A DNA stretch of 60,967 nucleotides from CAZTHK01 sp964613215 (lineage in GTDB: Bacteria > Krumholzibacteriota > Krumholzibacteriia > Krumholzibacteriales > CAZTHK01), in NCBI GenBank assembly GCA_964613215.1, contig CAZTHK010000020.1, positions 1 to 60,967 on the forward strand, given 5' to 3'. This document shows, one piece after another, positions 43,294 to 51,956 of this stretch (within the stretch, counting starts at the first letter, position 1; each line of letters opens with the position of its first letter). A program made the translations under genes and the position numbers. The notes beneath the pieces are model-generated. The model saw only the letters and a list, made by a program, of their open reading frames with translations. It was not told the origin of the DNA and searched no databases.

Positions 43294-44226
43294 TTATTCC
43301 GGTGTGGTATTTTTCTCCGGAGAAGCTTTCGAACCCTCGTAGAATTCGCTGTATATCCGGGTGGTGGGGTAGGCCAGTGCAATGTCTTCATGTTCAGCGA
43401 AACGCTCCAGGACATCCTCCCAGATAGCATGAGAGGTGCCCCTGCGCTTTCTGGGTTCACAGAGATATCGGATGGTAAGTATAACTCCGCTATCCCTGAC
43501 TGAGGTATAGACGATGGGTGTAAGGGTGGTGTAAAGGATAAGGTATCTACGGGCGGCTGCTTTCACCCTCTCCTGGGCGGATTCGCTGAGATGCTGTGAA
43601 TGTCTCTGAGCTATCTCCAGCAAAATCTCCCTGGCCTTCTTCCAGTTGCTCTCGAAGGTTATCAGCACCGGCACTTCGTTCCAGATGTACTGAAATCCCT
43701 TGCTGTAGTTGGCCTGCATCTCGGTGAATATCTTCCCGTTGGGTATGTGGATGATCCTGCCGGTGCTCTGGTCGGCATCCACCCAGTTTCCTATCTCGGC
43801 CAGGGTGAACTGAAACACCCGCTGGTCTATCACATCCCCGGCGTGCGGTCCTATCTGTATCCGGTCGCCCAGCTCGAAGGGGCGGCGCCACAGGATAAAC
43901 AGCCAGGCGGCCAGATTCATTATGGGATCCCGCAGGGCAATGGCCACCCCGGCTGACAGCAGTCCCAGGTAGGTGACTAGCGACTGGAGGCCCTCTATCC
44001 AGATTCTTCCCACCGTTATAATGGTTATGAAGGCAGCGATATATCCCGAAATCTTCTGCCACCTGTAACGGGAGTGCGGGTCTTCGGTCCGCTTGAAAGT
44101 CGCCTTGACAGCTATGATCCTGAGGATCCATATGATAACGATTGCTATTATGGAATAGAATAGCTTCGCCTGGGTCTCCGGACCGATACCTATCCAATGC
44201 TGAATCCAGTTAACCACAGTTTCCAA
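43294..44226 (-). CDS. MscS family mechanosensitive ion channel
   Basis: Small-conductance channel protein that opens under membrane tension to protect against osmotic shock. It has about three N-terminal helices (about residues 20-40, 60-80, 85-110). The pore helix region GVAIALRDPIMNLAAWLFIL and the following RRPFELGDRIQIG are typical of MscS, as is the beta domain with IIHIPNGKIFTEMQANYSKG. A C-terminal alpha-beta domain follows. The 310 residues fit the basic MscS size. No obvious operon partner. Confidence 0.9.
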   Translation of the reverse strand: METVVNWIQHWIGIGPETQAKLFYSIIAIVIIWILRIIAVKATFKRTEDPHSRYRWQKISGYIAAFITIITVGRIWIEGLQSLVTYLGLLSAGVAIALRDPIMNLAAWLFILWRRPFELGDRIQIGPHAGDVIDQRVFQFTLAEIGNWVDADQSTGRIIHIPNGKIFTEMQANYSKGFQYIWNEVPVLITFESNWKKAREILLEIAQRHSQHLSESAQERVKAAARRYLILYTTLTPIVYTSVRDSGVILTIRYLCEPRKRRGTSHAIWEDVLERFAEHEDIALAYPTTRIYSEFYEGSKASPEKNTTPE

Positions 44227-44338
44227 ATCTATCGCCTCCGCTTATCTGCCGGTTTAAAAATTTGTAAACCCTCTGTACATATTTATCATGCCAGCAGGAT
44301 ATGCTAAAATAATAATATTATCCACCCATAATTATAAT

Positions 44339-47300
44339 TTACCTGGGCTGTTTTTCCGGGAAGGCAGGAGGAGTAAGCTCCTGCGGAGGATTATCCTGCA
44401 GCTCTTTGATGATATATTTTATTGCCATCTCCAGCTGCTGGTCGTGGTCCTTTACCACCTCCGCCGGGTCGTTGTTCACCATTATATCCGGCTGAGCTCC
44501 CCTGTTTTCCACAATCCATTCTCCTCCCAGGCCGGCGAATCCCACGTTGGACTGGGTTACCATGCCCCCGTCGGTAAGGGGGATCATGTTAATTATTCCA
44601 ATCAACCCGCCCCAGGTGGGTTTGCCTATCACCGTACCCAGTCCCAGCTCCTTGAAATGCCGGGTGAATACCTCCCCGTCGCTTCCGGTTCCCTCATCGC
44701 AGATAACCACGATGGGTCCCCGGTGCACGCCGTGGGGGTATCTCATCGGCTTGAAATCCCGGGTAACGGTAAGGAAGGCCAGCTCTCTCTCCAGCTTGTC
44801 CATCATGAACCAGGAGACGAAGCCGCCTCCGTTGTTTCTTACATCAATAATTAAACCGTCTTTATATCTCTCCGCCCGGAAGGCCTGCTCGAACTGTGCC
44901 AGTCCCATCTCGCCCATATCGGCCAGATGCATGTATCCCACCCTGCCTCCGGTGGCTTCCTTTACCCGGCGGTAGTTTTCCGATACCCACTCCCTGTATC
45001 TGAGCAGGTATTCGCTGCGTAGTGTTTCTATCTGGTAGGTTTTGCCGTTCTCCCCATCCGGCTTTGAAGCCACTGTGATGGATATCTCGTCGCCGGCCCG
45101 GTTCTCCAGGTATTTGAAGTAGTTTTCTTCTGTTGTGATTTCACGGCTGTCGATGGCAATCAGGTAGTAATTCTCCTCCAGTTCAATGTGGGGTGCATTC
45201 AGGGGATTCCTGTAATCCTCGTTCCAGTTTCTGGTATCGATGATATGTTCGAACCGGTATCTTCCGCTGTCGTAATCAGGTGCCAGGTCAGCCCCCAGCA
45301 GGCCGGTTCTTACCCTGAAGTAGTATGTTCTGGGAGGTCCTCCCCCGTGGATGATGTATTCGTGAGAGGCGGAGAGCTCCCCGATCATATGTCCTATGAT
45401 GTAATTCATGTCGGCACGGGTTGCCACAAAGGGTATCAGCTGCCTGTACCTGTCATATATCTCCTGCCAGTCCTTTCCGTGCAGATCGGGATCGTAGAAG
45501 AAATCCCTGATCTGCCTCCATACATCCCGGTATATCTGGGGGTACTCCTTCAGAACATTCACCCTGTATTCCAGACCATGCCAGTCCAGAAGCCCCTCTC
45601 CTGAGCTGTGGGAACCGGATGTTTTGACCATTCCCGCCATCCCCATACTCATGTAGGCTGCCCTTTTGCCGTCACCGGAGAGGGTGTAGTAGCCGATGCC
45701 GGCGAGGATGGTTGAATCTTTCTCCTTGTTTATGTCGAAGCGGTGAAGATCGTAGTGGGAGACACTCCTGGGGCGGAAGAACTCCTGAATCCCGGGAAAA
45801 CCGTAGTTCTCCCTGGACATATAGTGAATGCAGCCTCCGGCAAAGCTGAGCATACGGTAGGTTCCCGGCTTGACCGGCACAGTGAAGACTCTATTATGAA
45901 TATTGTCCGTTTTGATGATCAGGCTGTCAGGATCCTGCTCCTCCGATGACTTTTCGGTTGAATCTGTTTTGCCCTCTCCGGATGAGTCGTCCTTGCTCTC
46001 CCTGCCGAAGGGAGGTTCCTGCCCCTCCCTCAGCTGCATCACCATTATCTGCGACATGTCTGCGTTTATGTTATTGTCCATGAACCAGTCCAGGCGGGGG
46101 GTGAAGTTTCTCAGCGAGAGAAAGTAGAGATGCTCTCCCTCTGAGTCGAAACAGGGGCTGTAGTCGTCGTACCTGTCTCCGGTAATACGGAGGCTCTCTC
46201 CCTTTTCAAGGCTGTAGAGATATAGGCTGTTGTTCAGATTTTCATTCACCTTGGAGTAGACCACCCATCTGCTGTCCGGCGACCAGCTGTAGTCGCTCAC
46301 CTCCCAGAAGATCTCATTGTCCTTCTGATACATGCACCGGTCGATCTTCTTCACCTCTCCGGTGCGGGTGTCCGCCAGATAGATGGTGTAGTCATTATCC
46401 CCGAACAGAATCTTCCCTCCGTCGGGGGACCATTTGAGATGATAGAAGTAGGTCTTCATCCCCGATGTTATCCGGGTCCACTCAGCTCCCGGTTCCAGGG
46501 GGCTGATATAGAGCTGGTACTCCCCGCTCCTGTCGGAGAAGAAGGCCAGGGTGTCGGCGGTGGGGGAGATGGCTGGATGGAGTTCCCGCGAGCCCTGGGT
46601 GCGGGTGATGTTGACCGCCCTCTCGGTCTTCTGGTTGAGCAGGTAGATATCACCCCTGGCCTGGACCACGCATCTGTCCCCGGTCCTGTCCAGGGAGAGT
46701 TCCTGTACGTAGCCGCCCGGTTCTATGTACATATCCCTCATCTGCCAGCGGTCGGAGGGGATATCTATGACGAGCTTCTCCGAAGCTGCGGTAATTATAT
46801 CATAGACCCACAGGTAACCTTCGCAGCAATATACTATCCTGTCCCCTCCCAGCGACGGAAATTCCACATCCCATTCGCTGTGGTTGGTGCATCTGGTGAT
46901 TTCCGAGCTTCCCATATCGTATGAGTATATGTTCATCCTGCCGTCCCGGCGGTCTGAGTTGAAGTAGATCTGCCCCCCGTGCCACATGGGAAAGTTGTCG
47001 TAGCCCTCCCAACGGGTGATTTTCTCGAATTTGCTTCCGTCACTCCGGGCTATCCATATGTCCTGCTGTGCTCCACCCTTGTAGCCCTTCCAGTTCATCC
47101 GGTCGGTGGAGAAGCGGTTTATGGCGAATCTGTCACCATCCGGCGACTGGGATGCATAGGACACCATATCCAGGGGCAGTTTCTCGGGAAAGCTGCCGGT
47201 CAGATTTACCCGGTAGAGTTCCCTTTTCAGGGTCCTGAAGGAAATGAAGAAGATATACTTACCATCCCTGCTCCAGCCCACCACCCGGTCCCTGGCGGGA

Positions 47301-47632
47301 TGCAGGGTAAGCCTGGCGGGTTCGCCACCCTCTGCCGGCATAACATACACATCGTTGCCCCCGTCGTAGCTGGCAGAGAAGGCTATCCTTGTCCCGTCGG
47401 GTGAGAACCTGGCGTATCTTTCCATACCGGGGTGGGAGGTAAGCCTCCGGGCTGCTCCCCCATCCACCGGCGCGCTCCAGAGATCATCCTCATAGGTAAA
47501 GACCACCGTGTTCCCGTGTATATCGGGATAGCGCATCAGCCGTCCCTCCACAGCCTCCCCGGCTGCAGCAACAAGCAGGACTGCCACAAAGACCGCGGTT
47601 GAAATTGTGACGCATCTGTATGATAAACTCAT
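44339..47632 (-). CDS. secreted tricorn-type S41 protease
   Basis: Large (1097 aa) protease related to archaeal tricorn, which degrades peptides into small fragments. A signal peptide covers about residues 1-28. Two beta-propeller regions follow, with repeats such as FSPDGTRIAFSA and WSPDGGKILFGD (about 30-580). A tricorn C1 helical domain and PDZ (about 690-880) come before the S41 catalytic domain. The nucleophile is S984 in DEGTGSDGEVF, followed by D985 as in tricorn, and the region KPTWGGLIGII is conserved. A charged insertion (about 550-575) is rich in E, D and S. It probably acts in the periplasm. It is alone on this strand. Processed peptides may feed the S9 and Ggt enzymes elsewhere (inference). 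Confidence 0.92.
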   Translation of the reverse strand: MSLSYRCVTISTAVFVAVLLVAAAGEAVEGRLMRYPDIHGNTVVFTYEDDLWSAPVDGGAARRLTSHPGMERYARFSPDGTRIAFSASYDGGNDVYVMPAEGGEPARLTLHPARDRVVGWSRDGKYIFFISFRTLKRELYRVNLTGSFPEKLPLDMVSYASQSPDGDRFAINRFSTDRMNWKGYKGGAQQDIWIARSDGSKFEKITRWEGYDNFPMWHGGQIYFNSDRRDGRMNIYSYDMGSSEITRCTNHSEWDVEFPSLGGDRIVYCCEGYLWVYDIITAASEKLVIDIPSDRWQMRDMYIEPGGYVQELSLDRTGDRCVVQARGDIYLLNQKTERAVNITRTQGSRELHPAISPTADTLAFFSDRSGEYQLYISPLEPGAEWTRITSGMKTYFYHLKWSPDGGKILFGDNDYTIYLADTRTGEVKKIDRCMYQKDNEIFWEVSDYSWSPDSRWVVYSKVNENLNNSLYLYSLEKGESLRITGDRYDDYSPCFDSEGEHLYFLSLRNFTPRLDWFMDNNINADMSQIMVMQLREGQEPPFGRESKDDSSGEGKTDSTEKSSEEQDPDSLIIKTDNIHNRVFTVPVKPGTYRMLSFAGGCIHYMSRENYGFPGIQEFFRPRSVSHYDLHRFDINKEKDSTILAGIGYYTLSGDGKRAAYMSMGMAGMVKTSGSHSSGEGLLDWHGLEYRVNVLKEYPQIYRDVWRQIRDFFYDPDLHGKDWQEIYDRYRQLIPFVATRADMNYIIGHMIGELSASHEYIIHGGGPPRTYYFRVRTGLLGADLAPDYDSGRYRFEHIIDTRNWNEDYRNPLNAPHIELEENYYLIAIDSREITTEENYFKYLENRAGDEISITVASKPDGENGKTYQIETLRSEYLLRYREWVSENYRRVKEATGGRVGYMHLADMGEMGLAQFEQAFRAERYKDGLIIDVRNNGGGFVSWFMMDKLERELAFLTVTRDFKPMRYPHGVHRGPIVVICDEGTGSDGEVFTRHFKELGLGTVIGKPTWGGLIGIINMIPLTDGGMVTQSNVGFAGLGGEWIVENRGAQPDIMVNNDPAEVVKDHDQQLEMAIKYIIKELQDNPPQELTPPAFPEKQPR

Positions 47633-47867
47633 GAGAATCCTTTCGCTGAAATGATTTTATAATAAATAAACAATTCCAGCTTTCCGGAAGTTAATCCTTC
47701 ATTTACTGACGTCAGAGAACTTCTCTCTTCCGGACTGATGGAGCCGGAATGATGATAACCTTACTGTCCAGAACAGGTAGAAATCATTCTGTTCAGGCAA
47801 CTCCCGGCTATATTATCCAGCGGTTATTTTAGAATGGGGCGGATGCTTTGGCAAGGGGAAATGGGGG

Positions 47868-47885
47868 TGGAGTTTCCCCGGTTTT
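47868..47885 (+). repeat. third copy of the TGGAGTTTCCCC element end
   Basis: TGGAGTTTCCCC followed by GGTTTTT repeats the terminal dozen of the element at 2740-2824 and of the remnant ending at 12488. Similarity does not extend far beyond the first 20 bp. Confidence 0.3.
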
Positions 47886-48070
47886 TCCAATATCGAGCTA
47901 AATTGGTATATTCCATTTTCTAATTGTTTCGTAACGTTCAAATGTTGGTGAATTCTTCGCCCTATAATCGGAGGAAGTCCTGATACTTCATTCCTGCAAT
48001 GGAAATAACTGAAATCATATCCATAGGATACGAATTATCATAGATACAGAAATAATTTGTTTATATCGGG

Positions 48071-48098
48071 TTGACATTTTTAACATATTGTGCATAAT
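48071..48098 (+). promoter_or_regulatory. sigma-70-type promoter of the DUF4143 ATPase gene
   Basis: TTGACA at 48071-48076 and CATAAT at 48093-48098 are separated by 16 bp. The expected start is near 48105, giving a leader of about 44 bases. The -35 box is a perfect consensus. Confidence 0.6.
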
Positions 48099-48148
48099 TA
48101 ATGTTCGAATGCACTAATATTCTATCTTTTGTGCAATGAGGTAATTTT

Positions 48149-49387
48149 ATGCCCCAAATAAGCGATATTCTTAGAGGCCAGAAGAAGGAATTGTCCATAG
48201 TTAAAAACAGGGAATACGTTAAGAGAAATATCCCCCTGCGGGGGCTGCATAAACCGATTATCAAAGTTATTACAGGTCCGAGAAGAGCGGGCAAGAGCTT
48301 TTTCGCCCTTCATGAACTTACAGACTTTGGATATGTAAATTTCGATGACGAAGCGATCACAGAAGTGGATGATTACGATGAAATTGTTCATTCGGTAAAT
48401 AGCGTTTACGGTAAAACTCATATGCTTTTCCTCGATGAAATTCAAAATCTTGAAAGATGGGAGTTATTTGTCAACAGACTCCAGAGAAAAGGGTATAATC
48501 TTATTATCAGCGGGAGTAATGCCAATCTGCTGAGCCGCGAGCTCGCTACCCATTTAACCGGTCGGCATACCAACGTTATTGTTTTTCCCTTCTCATTCAG
48601 AGAATACCTCGCATATTTTGGGAATGAACTGACCGAGGCAGCAAAGAAATCCCGCTTTGAAGAATACATTGAAAGGGGAGGCTATCCAGAACCTCTGGTA
48701 AACGATCTGGATTACAGAACATATCTGAAAACACTTATTGACTCAATTCTATTCAAGGATATTATCATAAGATACAATCCCGGATATCCAGAAGCGCTCA
48801 AACAGATAACCCGTTTTCTTATATCGAATTTCAGCAATCTGATTTCCTACCGGAGCATTAAGGATTTTACCGGCATAGGCAGCGTGCATACTGTAAAAAA
48901 GTATATCGGGTATCTTGAGGAAACATTCATGCTTTTCGAATTAAAGAGATTTTCTTTCAAGCTGAAAGAACAGGAACGCGCCAATAGGAAGATCTATGTA
49001 GTCGACCCCGGACTGGTTAAATCTCTATCATTTGAGTTTTCCTCTAATCTGGGACGATTGTTTGAAAACCTGGTAGCTATTGAGCTGAAGAAGAGAGAAC
49101 TGAATGGTGAACTTGAATTCTATTACTATAAAAAAGAGTACGAAGTAGACTTTGTGGTTCAAAGTGAAGGAACCATAACCGATTTGATCCAGGTCTGCTA
49201 CGATATCGATAATAGTTCTGTCCGGGAAAGAGAAGTGCGCGGACTCTTATACGCCCAAAAATTTCTAAATTGCCGGAATTTAATTATCATAACAAACGGT
49301 AAATATGACACTGAAGAAATGGAATGGTTCGGCATGAAAGGGAAGGTCAAATTTATCCCACTCTGGAAATGGTTACTCAATCAGTAA
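48149..49387 (+). CDS. AAA_14 / DUF4143 family ATPase
   Basis: P-loop ATPase of a family widely spread in bacteria and archaea, often as accessory genes. The Walker A is GPRRAGKSF (about residues 43-51), Walker B is MLFLDEIQN (about 92-100), then the sensor LIISGSNANLLSRELATHL and FREYL, and the C-terminal DUF4143 part with DFTGIGSVHTVKKYIGYLEE and DFVVQ. The length of 412 is normal. The C-terminal domain resembles nuclease-like folds. GAGGT lies 6-7 bases before the ATG. AT-rich codon use differs from the preceding genes, consistent with horizontal transfer. The function is unknown. Confidence 0.88.
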   Translation: MPQISDILRGQKKELSIVKNREYVKRNIPLRGLHKPIIKVITGPRRAGKSFFALHELTDFGYVNFDDEAITEVDDYDEIVHSVNSVYGKTHMLFLDEIQNLERWELFVNRLQRKGYNLIISGSNANLLSRELATHLTGRHTNVIVFPFSFREYLAYFGNELTEAAKKSRFEEYIERGGYPEPLVNDLDYRTYLKTLIDSILFKDIIIRYNPGYPEALKQITRFLISNFSNLISYRSIKDFTGIGSVHTVKKYIGYLEETFMLFELKRFSFKLKEQERANRKIYVVDPGLVKSLSFEFSSNLGRLFENLVAIELKKRELNGELEFYYYKKEYEVDFVVQSEGTITDLIQVCYDIDNSSVREREVRGLLYAQKFLNCRNLIIITNGKYDTEEMEWFGMKGKVKFIPLWKWLLNQ

Positions 49388-49558
49388 TATATTGTATCCC
49401 CAATAATTCATAAACCTGACTTTGATAGTAAAATAATTGACAGAGTTGCCGGGGTATCCATACTCGATTTCAGCTATTCGCAGGAATTCATGAAAAAACC
49501 GGATTGATAAATAGCTTCTGCTGTAATTTCAGGATCAGATGGAGCAGACAGGGAATCT

Positions 49559-50087
49559 ATGTCAAGATTTCTCAAAGGTTTCGTTATTCTGGCCGGATTG
49601 CTTATTGTGGTTACCGCCGGGATCAAGTTCGTCCAGGATTCCTTCCGCCTGGGAAGGTGGAAGGGTGACAGCGAGCTTCTAAGCACCCTTGACCGGACGG
49701 GTGATTCCAGCAAGGTGTTTCTGAAAGTTGACAGAAGAGATTTTGTCCGGCCACCCTATCCTGAAGCCGGCGATACCATTGTTGCCCTGAACGGCAAGAG
49801 TGCTAAACCGGAAACCCTATTTTCAGAGCTCAATGGACAGCCCGGCGGCAGTGAAGTTGCCATTGAGTATGAAAATGCTTCCACCTCCGGTACCCTTGAC
49901 ACTACTGTTGTCACCAGCCATGCCCGTGGGGCTGTCCATCTTTGTCTTCCGCATGGAAAACAATTTAGAGGAGAGGATGCCGGTCGTCTCCCTGCTCTTC
50001 TCAGTGAAGGCAAGCTTTGTCTGGGCTGGTGCTGAAATGTACAGCCGTTTATCCCCTTATCCCTTATTCATTGAAAAAAATCTATAA
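49559..50087 (+). pseudogene. membrane-anchored PDZ-like protein, frameshifted and truncated
   Basis: Starts with a membrane anchor (MSRFLKGFVILAGLLIVVTAG) after AGGGA. Residues 60-110 look like a PDZ-type domain (DTIVALNGKSAKPETLF and PGGSEVAIEYENA). After about residue 120 (near 49928) the frame turns implausible (HLCLPHGKQFRG), while another frame from the same point reads a hydrophobic continuation (GLSIFVFRMENN ... VSLLFSVKASFVWAGAEM) and stops at 50087. This is typical of a frameshift followed by truncation. Similar intact proteins carry further membrane helices and a signalling domain; that domain is absent here. The sensing role is inferred. Confidence 0.55.
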
Positions 50088-50272
50088 CTGCTTCCCTGGT
50101 CATCTATGATCCTTACCAGTTCAGAGGAGAGGAGGGGATAAAGCGAAATCCTTGAGGGAATTTTTCCTATCCCCTCAGCCGGGATAACAGTTACAGTTTC
50201 ATCCGTAGCTGCACACCCACAGGCTGTTGCAGCAATGAGTAACATCAGTAATATTTTGTTAATCACTTCCAT
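50057..50272 (-). CDS. small lipoprotein of unknown function
   Basis: About 70 residues: a lipoprotein signal ending AATACGC (lipobox) and a short polar domain with VTVIPAEGIGKIPSRISLYP. AAGGAGG lies 3 bases before the ATG at 50272 and about 9-10 bases before an in-frame GTG at 50266; the GTG start has the better spacing. The 3' end overlaps the decayed gene on the other strand by 31 bp. No family recognised. Confidence 0.5.
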   Translation of the reverse strand: MEVINKILLMLLIAATACGCAATDETVTVIPAEGIGKIPSRISLYPLLSSELVRIIDDQGSSYRFFSMNKG

Positions 50273-50552
50273 CTCCTCCTTCGCCAGGCTCCTGAAAGAT
50301 TCAAAGATTATTAGGACATCACTTATAAATATTCAAAGCAGAGGTTATCCTTACGGTTCAATGATATATATGAATGTATGTATTAGCCCGAATAATTCAT
50401 AAAATTGTTATGGCATATTAAGAAGGGCAATGATAATAATACATTGAAGGCACAGCCTACTATTTAGTGGATTAGGGCAGCCGGCTGGAAGGTGAGGGGC
50501 ATTATTGATAATTCTTTAACTAATATGCAGTTATCATCGATAACTGCTGTTT

Positions 50553-50777
50553 TTATGAATTATCCGGATTAACTAATTTTTCTGCTTTATTTTTGTCACC
50601 GTATTTTTCTGATAATCTGTCGATTTCATCATCGAATACATCCGATAACCTCTTCATGAATATAATAGGCAGAATGTAATCCTTGTACTTGGGTGCATCT
50701 ATCGGTCCCCTGATCTTACAGGCAGCTTCCCATAACCAGTTCTCTAAAGTTTTGGTATCTAATTTTTTCTCAGTCAT
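50553..50777 (-). pseudogene. N-terminal stub of type I restriction methylase HsdM
   Basis: The 74-residue frame matches the start of HsdM subunits: LDTKTLENWLWEAACKIRG, then YKDYILPIIFMKRLSDVFD. An intact HsdM has about 500 residues including the SAM and NPPY motifs, all missing here. No HsdS or HsdR gene lies nearby. The frame ends in a motif (PDNS then stop) whose DNA, ATAATTCATAAA, recurs at other accessory gene borders, suggesting deletion or recombination. Confidence 0.7.
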
Positions 50778-50920
50778 TTTTTCCTCTTTATGTCATCACT
50801 ATTTTAAATTGATTTTTACCTAAATTGAGCGGATGTATTTTGTTATTTTTATATTACCAGTGTTTTGACTATTGAACAAGCCGATTTCTTAGTGATGTCA
50901 GAAATGGGAAGTAAGCTCTC

Positions 50921-51265
50921 TCAGATTGACAATACCAGCTTAAGCCCCTCGTCCAGCGCCATCCGGAGCTTTGATTTCAATTTTGAAACCTTCTCTGCCA
51001 GATAGCTTTTATCCAGAGTAATCAGTTGGGATACATTAATCACGGAATCCCTTTTGAGCTTGCTGTCTTTGCGTCTAAGCAGAATGTTCCCCGGCGCCTC
51101 CGAAAGCCTGAGATTTGATGATATTACTGCTACAATAACGGTACTTATATTAGAGCGGTTAAACGAATCTGATTGAACTATCACCACCGGCCGTCGATGA
51201 CCCGGCTCTGATCCTCTAGGAATTGGAAGGCTTGCCCACCAGATTTCACCCTTTTTCACTCCCAT
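50921..51265 (-). CDS. type II toxin, MazF/PemK family
   Basis: 114 residues with the MazF/PemK core: KKGEIWWASLPIPRGSEPGHRRPVVIVQSD, in which the early Arg/Glu-containing turn is usual, and an SVINVSQLITLDKSYL stretch. The family cleaves mRNA at short sequence motifs. The gene overlaps the upstream antitoxin gene by 10 bp, the classical TA order. The antitoxin's palindromic operator probably controls both. The sequence specificity cannot be read. Confidence 0.9.
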   Translation of the reverse strand: MGVKKGEIWWASLPIPRGSEPGHRRPVVIVQSDSFNRSNISTVIVAVISSNLRLSEAPGNILLRRKDSKLKRDSVINVSQLITLDKSYLAEKVSKLKSKLRMALDEGLKLVLSI

Positions 51266-51501
51266 TCCTCCCTTGCCAGTGATGCTCCTTGGAGTTTCTC
51301 CAGGAGTAGATCGAGTTTGCTATCGTTATCTCCCTTTTTATAGACAGCATTTAGCTTTTCTGTCACCCTGTCCTCCCGGTGTTTATCCAGATATGATTTC
51401 ATGGCTCTCTGAAACAGCTCGCTTCTGGATACTCCGAGGCGTTTAGCCAACCTCTCGGCAGCTATGAATAGATTGTCCGGTATAGAGATCGCAGTCTTCA
51501 T
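51256..51501 (-). CDS. ribbon-helix-helix antitoxin (MazE-like) of the MazF pair
   Basis: 81 residues. Residues 1-45 (KTAISIPDNLFIAAERLAKR, then LGVSRSELFQRAMKSYL) fold as a ribbon-helix-helix DNA-binding domain, typical of antitoxins that also repress their own operon. The C-terminal half (about 50-81) should bind the toxin. The predicted -10 box ends only 7 bases before the ATG, so the mRNA may be leaderless. The gene overlaps the toxin gene by 10 bp. Confident as a TA antitoxin. Confidence 0.88.
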   Translation of the reverse strand: MKTAISIPDNLFIAAERLAKRLGVSRSELFQRAMKSYLDKHREDRVTEKLNAVYKKGDNDSKLDLLLEKLQGASLAREEWE

Positions 51502-51956
51502 ACTCTAAAGTATAACTATAGTTATACTATTGTCAAGAGTATATTTTGCTGGAGACAGAAATGGTATGGGCTCTTGGGCCAATGAATCGGTTTGAGGCAG
51601 CTTTTGAAAGACTATCGTTAAACAGATTGCAATGCTTGAATACTTATTTTTACCTGGCCCCGGATGCCCCATTACCACTATCTTCGCCGGCAATATTTTA
51701 ATTTTTTTTGAAATTTTTACAACTTTTTCTTGACAGGATTTTCCAGACAATTTATGCGCAATCTCATCTATGCTAATAATTTAGCCGGAGAGAGCCATTG
51801 ATTCCCCATACAGCCATTCCCTCACTCCATGCGGATTGATTTGACCAATTGACCCCCTCGACGGCCTTCCGGGGGCCTTCACGTAGCTCCCGAAACCTGT
51901 GGTATAATAATACCGGACTGCGAGATGGGGAAAATTCAAAAATTGGGAGGTGCGGT
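51502..51956. other. intergenic region between the TA module and the HNH gene
   Basis: About 455 bp. At one end it carries the TA promoter and operator (51509-51536). Near the other, TATAAT at 51903-51908 could serve the HNH gene, and GGCCTTCCGGGGGCC (51863-51877) forms a small hairpin. Open frames here lack ribosome sites; I see no other gene. Confidence 0.35.
51509..51536 (-). promoter_or_regulatory. promoter with embedded palindromic operator of the toxin-antitoxin operon
   Basis: On the minus strand: TTGACA (51531-51536), a 16-bp spacer, TATACT (51509-51514). The perfect 20-bp palindrome centred on 51518/51519 (51509-51528, half AGTATAACTA) covers spacer and -10 box. It is well placed for a ribbon-helix-helix repressor to block RNA polymerase. 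Confidence 0.8.

Larger units (their letters stand above)
47633..48148. other. intergenic region between the tricorn and ATPase genes
   Basis: About 515 bp. It has a TGGAGTTTCCCC copy at 47868-47879 and the promoter at 48071-48098 (both listed). Base composition becomes AT-rich toward the ATPase gene, marking the edge of the accessory strip. No gene was recognised. Confidence 0.4.

Noticed and set aside
51505..51750. 81-codon minus-strand frame next to the TA operator, with a GHPGPGK stretch
   Set aside because: The loop does not fit a P-loop (GxxxxGK[ST]), the frame overlaps the TA promoter, and no ribosome site is present.
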